A stretch of DNA of 64,000 nt from Tyto alba (taxonomy: Eukaryota > Chordata > Aves > Strigiformes > Tytonidae). The translations under genes were made by a program, and so were the position numbers. Shown here in pieces: positions 61,101 to 64,000 of the stretch. The notes beneath the pieces are model-generated. The model was not told where the DNA came from and did no database searches. It saw only the letters and a program-made list of their open reading frames with translations. Each line of letters begins with the position of its first letter. The first letter of the stretch is position 1. The stretch covers positions 9,207,427 to 9,271,426 of the forward strand of contig NW_024881296.1 in assembly GCF_018691265.1 (NCBI RefSeq). The letters are read 5' to 3'.

Positions 61101-61460
61101 GTTGTTGGATTTCCACTTTCAGAGTCAACTTGGAGTATTCACAGGCATTGTTTCGGAATGATGTGCTGTGAAAGTGTTAATTTTAGTGCTGTCTTAATTG
61201 AGGGCTCCAGTTACTAGTTATATCGCTAAGGGAGAGAGGAACACATACATTGTCACTATTTGAAATTCTTTTAAATCCTTTCCAGGCACAGCGGTGGCAT
61301 CAAGGTAATGAACATTTTGGCCGCTCTTGGTTGGCAGGAGATGTTGTTGGATGTATGGTTGACATGAATGAGCACACTATGATGTTCACCTTAAATGGTG
61401 AAATCCTTCTTGATGACTCAGGTTCAGAACTTGCATTCAAGGACTTTGATGTTGGTGATG
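2060..61460 (+). CDS. RYR2: Ryanodine receptor 2, partial gene (15 internal exons)
   Basis: Cardiac-type ryanodine receptor, the homotetrameric calcium-release channel of the sarcoplasmic/endoplasmic reticulum. The window holds 15 exons totalling 2,306 nt (about 768 residues) of the large cytosolic N-terminal assembly: end of the NTD/RIH region, SPRY1, RyR repeats 1 and 2, and the start of SPRY2. All joins keep the reading frame and all introns are GT-AG. Paralogue choice is from remembered sequence: stretches such as [31 protein letters not shown] and [19 protein letters not shown] fit RYR2, whereas RYR1 and RYR3 differ there. There are no transmembrane segments here, as expected, because the pore is far downstream. 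First and last exons of the gene are outside the window. By analogy the exons correspond to about human exons 14/15 to 28/29; that numbering is approximate. No frameshift or premature stop is seen. Confidence 0.97.
2244..2948. other. Intron a-b
   Basis: A short 705-nt intron, AT-rich. I see no repeat or second gene in it. Confidence 0.9.
2949..3084 (+). CDS. RYR2: RYR2 exon b: RIH solenoid
   Basis: Bounded by CATTTTAG and CTAG|GTAAGA. It starts on a codon boundary and leaves one base over. It encodes 45 codons beginning [18 protein letters not shown] and ending with ILNSLYELL. The helical pattern and the ECIDRL and HFADVAG motifs are typical of the RYR/IP3R homology domain. The remembered human sequence has RLHVYSS where this has RLNVYSS, and GREAGESW where this has GKEAGEAW. 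Confidence 0.96.
6589..6805 (-). mobile_element. CR1 LINE 3' end, truncated
   Basis: It starts with TCATAGAATCATAGAATGG, the reverse complement of the short terminal repeat (ATTCTATGA) at the 3' end of CR1. A diverged CR1 3' UTR follows: TTTGGGTCTCAAGGGACC, then TCTAGTCCAACCACC. It is inserted antisense to RYR2. The far boundary is judged by eye. Confidence 0.85.
7373..7467. repeat. T/G-rich low complexity, (TTTTG)n
   Basis: Runs of T broken by G, ending in about five TTTTG units at 7437-7467. Low-complexity sequence in intron b-c. Confidence 0.93.
8562..8657 (+). CDS. RYR2: RYR2 exon c: RIH solenoid
   Basis: A 96-nt exon after a strong pyrimidine tract (CTCTCTCTCTTTTTCCAATAG). It starts with two bases completing an Ala codon and ends with one base of a Gly codon; donor G|GTATGC. 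It encodes [20 protein letters not shown] followed by [11 protein letters not shown]. The LIRGNR block is near invariant among the three ryanodine receptors and marks the RIH domain. Confidence 0.96.
11636..12709 (-). mobile_element. Solo LTR of an avian endogenous retrovirus
   Basis: 1,074 bp. It begins TGTCATGGTTTGA and ends TCAAACCCAGGACA, which form an imperfect terminal inverted repeat with the TG...CA ends of an LTR. The flanks carry an exact 5-bp target duplication: CATGT at 11631-11635 and again at 12710-12714. No internal retroviral region is present, so it is a solo LTR left by LTR-LTR recombination. Orientation is inferred: on the minus strand there is a CCAAT and a TATA-like ATAAAA, and the TGTCCTGGGTTTGA end then comes first. 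The 5-bp duplication fits ERVL-like or some class I elements. The family name was not determined. G+C is well above the intron background. Confidence 0.85.
11977..12001 (+). other. Potential G-quadruplex in solo LTR
   Basis: Four closely spaced G runs (GGG, GGGGG, GGGGGG, GGGGGGG) separated by one to two other bases. They meet the usual sequence rule for a G-quadruplex on the + strand. Confidence 0.6.
13022..13112. repeat. (TTA)n microsatellite, about 30 copies
   Basis: An uninterrupted TTA/TAA trinucleotide run of about 91 bp in intron c-d. Expected to be length-polymorphic. Confidence 0.97.
17667..17785 (+). CDS. RYR2: RYR2 exon d: RIH solenoid
   Basis: A 119-nt exon with acceptor TTTTTTTTCCAG and donor AAG|GTAGGG. 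Two bases finish a Gly codon, 39 codons follow, and it ends on a codon boundary. It encodes [20 protein letters not shown] followed by [19 protein letters not shown]. The motif KHGRNHK is conserved in all ryanodine receptors. The exon is followed by the shortest intron in the window (405 nt), which holds a candidate in-frame cassette exon at 17897-17944. Confidence 0.96.
17786..18190. other. Intron d-e (holds candidate microexon)
   Basis: 405 nt. The only notable content is the candidate cassette exon at 17897-17944. If that exon is real, the intron splits into pieces of 111 and 246 nt. Confidence 0.8.
17897..17944 (+). CDS. Candidate 48-nt cassette exon in RYR2 (unconfirmed)
   Basis: Seen in the sequence: an AG (TCATAATTAG) and a good donor (AAAG|GTGAGC) bracket exactly 48 nt. 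Both neighbouring exons join at phase 0, so inclusion would add 16 residues without changing the frame: [16 protein letters not shown]. The peptide is highly acidic and helix-prone, and the exon is purine-rich with GAA/GAAGAA elements of the exonic-enhancer type. It would fall between KHGRNHK and VLDVLCSL in the RIH region. Weak points: the pyrimidine tract is poor, and a 48-nt open frame by itself is not significant. I do not recall this insert in the canonical mammalian RYR2 protein. It could be a regulated microexon or a chance pseudoexon. Confidence 0.42.
18191..18324 (+). CDS. RYR2: RYR2 exon e: end of RIH region
   Basis: Acceptor TTTTTTTCTTTTCCAG, donor AG|GTAACA. Forty-four codons from a codon boundary plus two bases of a Ser codon. 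It encodes [20 protein letters not shown], then [17 protein letters not shown] and the start of the linker to SPRY1. The Arg of GVAVRSN (CGA at 18239-18241) lines up with RYR1 Arg614, the classic malignant-hyperthermia residue (Arg615 in pig). An LTR starts only 28 nt after the donor. Confidence 0.97.
18645..18669. repeat. (CT)n microsatellite in LTR
   Basis: About 12 CT units inside the sense LTR, in the part where related LTRs have a purine-rich leader. Probably a local expansion. Confidence 0.93.
18820..18825 (+). terminator. LTR poly(A) signal ATTAAA in sense of RYR2
   Basis: It sits in the expected place of the avian LTR, followed by ACTGTTCCTATCGCAG. In principle it could cause premature polyadenylation of RYR2 pre-mRNA. 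Whether it is active is unknown. Confidence 0.45.
21590..22152 (+). mobile_element. CR1 ORF1 (esterase) remnant fused to CR1 3' end
   Basis: Translated pieces on the + strand, with stops between them, match the SGNH-esterase ORF1 of CR1 LINEs. FHVGMNGTA followed by [13 protein letters not shown] matches the FHVGTNDTA-type block. [16 protein letters not shown] then [11 protein letters not shown] carries the D-x-x-H block of the SGNH family. After the ORF1 end (about 22000-22110) the sequence passes directly into the CR1 3' end (AGGTCCCTTCCAACCTGATA then TTCTATGATT). Nearly all of ORF2 is therefore missing. The element is inactive, with stop codons and frameshifts. The start is judged by eye. 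Confidence 0.8.
22275..22516 (+). CDS. RYR2: RYR2 exon f: SPRY1 core
   Basis: The largest exon in the window (242 nt). The acceptor is TTTCTATTTAAG and the donor is TCAG|GTATTC. One base completes a Ser codon, 80 codons follow, and one base is left over. It encodes [20 protein letters not shown], then [19 protein letters not shown] and [19 protein letters not shown]. The WYYE, LRVGW and D(D)LYSYGFDG motifs are the beta-sandwich signature of the SPRY family. Position GGGAEWGG reads GGGEEWGG in remembered mammalian RYR2. A U/G-rich tract begins about 10 nt past the donor. Confidence 0.97.
22526..22558. repeat. (TTTTG)n tract after exon f donor
   Basis: Starts about 10 nt downstream of the exon f splice donor. 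On the transcript it is a U/G-rich stretch of the kind bound by TIA-1 and CELF proteins; a regulatory role is only inferred. Confidence 0.9.
22906..22934. repeat. (TTTG)n tract
   Basis: Four to five TTTG units followed by a T run in intron f-g. Confidence 0.9.
25173..25265. repeat. Poly-T followed by G-rich tract
   Basis: T-rich run to about 25207, then a G-rich stretch with runs GGG, GGGGGG, GGG and GGGGGG. The G runs could form a G-quadruplex on the sense strand. Confidence 0.85.
26165..26180 (+). promoter_or_regulatory. Decoy 3' splice site upstream of exon g
   Basis: TTTCTTTCTCTTTTTTCAG is a stronger-looking acceptor than the one used at 26244. Using it would prepend 64 nt and give GTC TGA at the join with exon f, an immediate stop. 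A branch-point-like TGCTAAAT at 26216-26223, between the two AGs and about 23 nt before the real acceptor, would allow the decoy to be bypassed. Confidence 0.5.
26245..26437 (+). CDS. RYR2: RYR2 exon g: SPRY1, weak splice signals
   Basis: A 193-nt exon encoding [19 protein letters not shown], then [20 protein letters not shown] and [26 protein letters not shown] and GLFFPV are SPRY1 strands shared with RYR1 and RYR3. It begins with two bases finishing a Gly codon after TTACTTCCTTAG and ends two bases into a Lys codon. The donor must be AATAAA|GTTAGC, which fits the next exon (G GTA CGC) but is weak at +3 to +6. A second, more pyrimidine-rich acceptor lies 64 nt upstream at 26180 and would lead straight into a TGA. 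Skipping this exon would shift the frame. Confidence 0.94.
26438..27555. other. Intron g-h
   Basis: 1.1 kb. It starts with a U/G-rich (GTT)n(GTTT)n tract at 26455-26498 just after a weak donor. The rest is unremarkable. Confidence 0.88.
26455..26498. repeat. (GTT)n(GTTT)n tract after weak donor
   Basis: Begins 18 nt after the GTTAGC donor of exon g. U-rich downstream sequence can help U1 binding at weak donors through TIA-1; here that is inference. Confidence 0.92.
27556..27772 (+). CDS. RYR2: RYR2 exon h: end of SPRY1 and linker
   Basis: A 217-nt exon from TGTTCACAG to CAG|GTATAG. One base completes Lys, then 72 codons run [20 protein letters not shown] and on through [18 protein letters not shown], ending [24 protein letters not shown] closes the SPRY1 region. 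The charged stretch after it is the variable linker before RyR repeat 1. It ends on a codon boundary. Confidence 0.97.
27773..29031. other. Intron h-i
   Basis: 1.26 kb, AT-rich. A small (TTTTG)n tract lies at about 28212-28233. Nothing else seen. Confidence 0.88.
28212..28233. repeat. (TTTTG)n tract
   Basis: About four TTTTG units in intron h-i. Confidence 0.88.
29032..29136 (+). CDS. RYR2: RYR2 exon i: RyR repeat 1, first part
   Basis: Exactly 35 codons between a long pyrimidine tract ending CTCTTTAG and the donor CCA|GTATGT. It encodes [20 protein letters not shown] followed by [15 protein letters not shown]. The L(A/S)ENIHELW...GW.YGP pattern is the signature of the RyR repeat, a fold present four times per subunit on the outer cytosolic assembly. 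Confidence 0.97.
29137..32721. other. Intron i-j
   Basis: 3.6 kb. A diverged 36-bp tandem duplication lies at 30841-30917. No transposon or gene recognised. Confidence 0.86.
30841..30917. repeat. Diverged 36-bp tandem duplication
   Basis: TCCTGGAGATTGTAAATATT in the first copy and TCCTGGAGATTGTAAAAATT in the second, at a period of 41 bp; TTTTTCAACCCAAGA and TTTTTCAATCCAAGA follow in each. Confidence 0.88.
32722..32825 (+). CDS. RYR2: RYR2 exon j: RyR repeat 1, middle
   Basis: A 104-nt exon after CTGTCTTTTCAG, with donor AA|GTAAGT. Thirty-four codons and two bases of a Lys codon. It encodes [20 protein letters not shown], then [25 protein letters not shown] and NYNLQMS.ETLK are near-invariant blocks of RyR repeat 1. 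Confidence 0.97.
32826..37086. other. Intron j-k
   Basis: 4.3 kb, AT-rich. A small imperfect tandem repeat (CAGTATGAAT-type units) occurs at about 36730-36776. No transposon or gene recognised. Confidence 0.86.
37087..37170 (+). CDS. RYR2: RYR2 exon k: end of RyR repeat 1
   Basis: The smallest canonical exon in the window (84 nt). The acceptor is GTGTCCTAG and the donor is AA|GTAAGT. One base completes Lys, 27 codons follow, and two bases are left. It encodes [20 protein letters not shown] followed by KKMKLPK. The TL.ALGCH block ends the first RyR repeat. The lysine-rich tail links to the next. Confidence 0.97.
37171..41720. other. Intron k-l
   Basis: 4.55 kb. A G+C-rich block at about 40425-40920 resembles a degraded LTR. 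A mildly G+C-richer stretch lies at about 37550-37760. Otherwise nothing recognised. Confidence 0.85.
40425..40920. mobile_element. G+C-rich block, probable degraded ERV LTR
   Basis: About 500 bp with much higher G+C than its surroundings. It has phrases such as CTGAGGTGCCACCCGCATGG, GGAGCCGGCTGGAACTGTCT and CCTCTCCTCACAGAGGCCGC that I associate with avian LTR sequence. No clean TG...CA ends or target duplication were found, so boundaries, family and orientation are uncertain. It contains several mutually overlapping open frames, none with a recognisable protein. Confidence 0.42.
41721..41880 (+). CDS. RYR2: RYR2 exon l: RyR repeat 2, first part
   Basis: A 160-nt exon from TTTTTTGACAG to CAG|GTAAGT. 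One base completes Asn or Tyr-side codon AAC, then 53 codons run [39 protein letters not shown] and [26 protein letters not shown]...GWTYG repeats the pattern of exon i and marks RyR repeat 2. It ends on a codon boundary before the largest intron, which contains a candidate in-frame 96-nt exon. Confidence 0.97.
46210..46305 (+). CDS. Candidate 96-nt cassette exon in RYR2 (unconfirmed)
   Basis: Seen directly: the acceptor TTTTTGTTCTGCTGCTGCAG and a full-consensus donor CAA|GTAAGTA bracket 96 nt that are open in phase 0, the phase of the flanking exons (41721-41880 and 52345-52492). Inclusion would add 32 hydrophilic residues beginning [20 protein letters not shown] and ending DETDHKQ, between GIQQ and DVKNRRNP inside RyR repeat 2. 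G+C is visibly higher than in the surrounding intron. I recognise no homologue. Large introns hold many pseudoexons with good splice sites, and about one in twenty of this size would be open and frame-preserving by chance, so this is a hypothesis only. Confidence 0.27.
47623..47670 (+). repeat. Copy 1 of a 48-bp dispersed direct repeat
   Basis: It shares ATTAGTTCCTTCCATTTATA, then GGGCACATT.TG.CAGGCA with 49305-49352: about 42 of 48 bases identical. Similarity may extend upstream (GTTAC.TCACT). The family is unknown. Confidence 0.8.
49305..49352 (+). repeat. Copy 2 of a 48-bp dispersed direct repeat
   Basis: Same orientation as copy 1 and about 1.68 kb from it, in the same intron. Six mismatches, four of them clustered at 49325-49328. 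Confidence 0.8.
49610..49712. repeat. T-rich (GTTT)n low-complexity tract
   Basis: About 100 bp of T with regularly spaced G. Lysine/asparagine-rich or phenylalanine-rich open frames over it are translation artefacts. Confidence 0.92.
52345..52492 (+). CDS. RYR2: RYR2 exon m: RyR repeat 2, end
   Basis: A 148-nt exon with acceptor ACTTATGCAG and donor CATG|GTAATT. Forty-nine codons plus one base. It encodes [20 protein letters not shown], then [20 protein letters not shown] and [26 protein letters not shown] is shared by RYR1-3 and completes RyR repeat 2. The open frame continues past the donor to 52605, which is not required by any exon join. Confidence 0.97.
58046..58115. repeat. (TTTCA)n microsatellite, 14 copies
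   Basis: A perfect pentanucleotide run, T-rich on the RYR2 sense strand, embedded in the CR1 element. It interrupts the CR1 3' region, so it expanded inside the transposon. Confidence 0.96.
58154..58868 (-). pseudogene. CR1 ORF2 pseudogene (endonuclease-RT)
   Basis: Coding remnant inside the CR1 element. In order on the minus strand it shows the endonuclease motif ITETWWD, a break with stop codons, a GVPQG-like turn, the LFNIFI.DLD and ADDT catalytic neighbourhood (the usual FADD is PADD here) and the C-terminal LVRPHLE...LSYEER block. Frames change and stops intervene, so no functional reverse transcriptase can be made. Confidence 0.85.
59169..59377 (+). CDS. RYR2: RYR2 exon n: start of SPRY2
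   Basis: A 209-nt exon; acceptor TAATCCTTACAG, donor AAG|GTTTGT. Two bases complete Ala, then 69 codons run [40 protein letters not shown] and [10 protein letters not shown]. The GKWYFEFE and MRVGW motifs begin the second SPRY domain. The first 11 residues differ clearly from remembered mammalian RYR2 (about ARAEVCSGTGERF), while the rest is conserved. A truncated CR1 ends about 150 nt before the acceptor. Confidence 0.96.
59378..61285. other. Intron n-o
   Basis: 1.9 kb, AT-rich. A short poly-A run lies at about 60986-61000. No repeat family recognised. Confidence 0.88.
61286..61460 (+). CDS. RYR2: RYR2 exon o: SPRY2 continued
   Basis: A 175-nt exon after AAATCCTTTCCAG, with donor G|GTAAGT. 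Fifty-eight codons and one base of a Gly codon. It encodes [20 protein letters not shown], then [20 protein letters not shown] and [25 protein letters not shown] and FTLNGE are SPRY strand motifs. The following exon, expected to start near GFIPVCSLG, was not found before 64000, so SPRY2 is incomplete here. Confidence 0.97.
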
Positions 61461-64000
61461 GTAAGTACTGTAATACATTGAGCTGTTAACTTGCTGCTGT
61501 TGCCCAGTTTTTTATCTGGCTTCCCTTTAATGTGGTGTGCTTCTGGGTTTTCTTTAATTTTTATTATTTACTTCCCCCCTGCACCATCTAGGGAACTACC
61601 CCCTTGTCCTTTTCTCTGTTTGATTAGTATCAAGCCTTTGGAAAGGAGACATGCTGGGTGTGAGGATGAGGCAAGGCCTTTTTCTGTGGTGAACTTTGCA
61701 GCCATCCTTTGTGATCAGACCTCTTCATTGTTTTGCAGGCTTGTGCCTGGAGTTGCAAATTCATGACCTTTCACATTTCATCTGCACTGCAGCAGGTTGC
61801 CATATGGTGTAACAGAATCTCAGAATGAACCATAGAATGATTTGGGTTGGAAGGGAACTTCGAAGATTGTCTGGACCAATCCCTCTGCCATAGGCAGGGA
61901 CATCAAATTTTATCTAGATCAAGTAGTGAAATACTACCATATTTCTGTCAAATTAGAACATATGGTAGGGAGTTTAAAACAGCTTTAAGGTTTTGTTTTA
62001 GCTCTGGGAGGAAAAATGACACCTGATCTAGGATAAAGCCAGCTGGTACAAAATTAACCTCCATTTTTTTTCAGTTAATTCTAAACCAGCAGGTTGAATG
62101 TTGTGCCTGTTACCACGCAGCTTTCAGAGTTCACAAGCAGGTGTTAGTTTACCATGAAGCCATAGCTTATGAGATTGCAAAAGATGGCAAAGATTGTCAG
62201 GTTGTGTGAGGTGCCAGATTGATTCTATACAACAAAAGTATTTTTGTTTATAAAGTTATTTACATACTTCTGTGCCAATAGGTACAAAAAAGGGTAAGAA
62301 ATTAATGTAGGTAACTGCTTAAAATTTCTGAACTATGGTAATGTAAAAAAAAATATTTTAAGCTTTAATCTTTCTCTTTCATTTGTTGTTGGTACATATA
62401 TTCTGTCATATATATTCTACATCTCTTAAATAATTCATCTGTGTCTGAGAGATAAAGTTAAATTTTTTGAACAGTAAGAGCTGGAAATGATACTTTCAGG
62501 TTACTGATCCCTATTCCCAGAGGAAATATGACTCTTATACCTATTAATTAGGCAGTTCCCTGCTTGAATTTTAACTTTACTTTCACCTAGATTCCAGAGT
62601 ATTTACATTCAGGAGTGCTTTGGGAGAAGAATTTTTTTTTTTTTCCTTCTTCTGCCATACCATAGGAATTAGGAATAATATTATTAAATTTAAAATGAGG
62701 TAATTGCCACGAATTTTCTGGATTCATGACTGTACTTTACTGCCTTCAGATTTCCTTAAATAGCATGATAACATGATGAGGGAAACGGATGTATGAACTG
62801 GCTTATTGTTAGTAGTATAGGCATAAAATCATCCTGGTCCCATTAAATTATAATGGTGTTCCAGTTATTAAGCATTATAATCCTGTTGTGGACTGAGGGA
62901 TTCTGAGAGAAACTGGAATTCCATGAAATTCTGAGGGTAGCCTGTTTGACTACTATTTTGTTTTCAAAGTTGATGAAATCACAATAGTGTAGTTTTCATG
63001 GTACTTGTTTCTAGCTGCAGGTTCAGATTTAAACATATCTCTGCTGAGTCTGAAACAGCTAAAGTAGTTCCAGGTTTGACATGGAGCTCCAAGGCCTCGG
63101 TAACCATGTCAAAGACTTAATGGCAATGTCAAGCCTCTCAGATTTTTCACAGTATCATGTAATTCACATTGTTTCACTAATATCATATTTGTAGAGAATA
63201 GCTTGCCTTTGAAATAGGATCTCCTATTGTGTTTTCAAAGGAATGCACTGTCTGATCTTAGTTTTAATAACTTCGGATCAATATTTGTAAATATTACGGG
63301 TATTTCATATACAATTCATGGAGGGGGGGGAAGGGGCATCTATTTTATGTGTGTGTATATTCAAACACGTGTGTGAAATACCCAAATTAAGTATGACTTT
63401 TGTAGGGTTTTCATTTTTTTTTGTAGGCTGGCTTTAGTTTAGTTTTGTTAATGGCTTTTGTTTAAGAGCACTGAGACCTTTCTGCAGGTTACTTCCATCA
63501 GTGAATCATGTGCATGTCTTTTGCTTTAGAAAAAAGCCCAGTGTCCTGCTTTAAAGGGTGCACTCTGACTATAAATCAGGCCTGTAGTTTTAATTTACTT
63601 AGGAACAGTGAAAAGGGAATATGGCACTCTGCCAGTTTACTAATAAGGCTCATGAGCTGCGTTTTAGGTTGTACTGCCAACAAGAGGAGCTCCTTTGGAT
63701 TGTGACAGATTAATTTGTTTGTGAGATACCATCTCAGTAGTAAAATTGTTAAACATAATTGCATATTATTATACATTTGTGTAAGAGAAATTTTGAACTG
63801 TAGCCATGAACAAGTATACTGTGCAAAACAAATCTTGTTTTGTTAACTTATGATCTCTGTGAGCACGCACTGTTTGTAGTGAGTGTTTCACAAATTGGGT
63901 CAGGAGGTTCATCTTGTATTCTTGAAAGTAGGGAACGTTGTAAAAAGTGTTGCTGTCCTATATTTTTGCCACATGTGACAGACTATGCTAGAAGGTTAAT
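61461..64000. other. Intron downstream of exon o (5' part)
   Basis: It contains a CR1 3' fragment at about 61811-61926 and a G-run near 63321-63337. The next RYR2 exon is not reached. Confidence 0.85.
61811..61926 (-). mobile_element. CR1 LINE 3' fragment
   Basis: It contains CATAGAATGATTTGGGTTGG followed by AAGGGAACTTCGAAGATT and GGACCAATCCC, a diverged CR1 3' UTR in antisense orientation. Severely 5' truncated. Confidence 0.83.

Noticed and set aside
1..64000. Bacterial-type features (operons, CRISPR, phage, ribosome binding sites)
   Set aside because: The sequence is vertebrate intron-exon DNA throughout; none of these was seen.

Overview
This is a stretch of bird nuclear DNA lying wholly inside one large gene on the + strand, the cardiac ryanodine receptor RYR2. 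It is AT-rich. Fifteen short exons with GT-AG borders and matching reading phases sit in introns of 0.4 to 10.5 kb. The bird assignment rests on the repeats: several CR1 LINE pieces, including the CR1 esterase-type ORF1 and endonuclease/RT coding remnants, solo LTRs of avian endogenous retrovirus type, and a low overall repeat load. I cannot name the species. RYR2 rather than RYR1 or RYR3 is chosen because the joined exons match remembered mammalian RYR2 almost residue for residue.

Layout. Positions 1-2059 are the end of an upstream intron. Exons at 2060-2243, 2949-3084, 8562-8657, 17667-17785 and 18191-18324 encode the N-terminal RIH (RYR/IP3R homology) region. Exons at 22275-22516, 26245-26437 and the start of 27556-27772 encode SPRY1. 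Exons at 29032-29136, 32722-32825 and 37087-37170 encode RyR repeat 1, and 41721-41880 and 52345-52492 encode RyR repeat 2. Exons at 59169-59377 and 61286-61460 begin SPRY2, whose remainder lies beyond the window. Together they give about 768 residues, roughly residues 420-1190 of a protein of about 4,970.

The introns carry a sense-oriented ERV LTR (18353-18952), a solo LTR with a perfect 5-bp target duplication (11636-12709), two CR1 copies that look internally deleted (about 21590-22152 and 57768-59015), smaller CR1 ends, and microsatellites including (TTA)~30 and (TTTCA)14.

The most interesting signals are two possible undescribed in-frame cassette exons. One is a 48-nt acidic exon at 17897-17944 in the RIH region. 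The other is a 96-nt exon at 46210-46305 in the middle of RyR repeat 2. Exon 26245-26437 is also unusual: a stronger-looking decoy acceptor 64 nt upstream would give an immediate stop codon, and its donor is the weak GTTAGC. No second protein-coding gene, tRNA, rRNA or CRISPR was seen. The other open frames look like chance frames or transposon relics.
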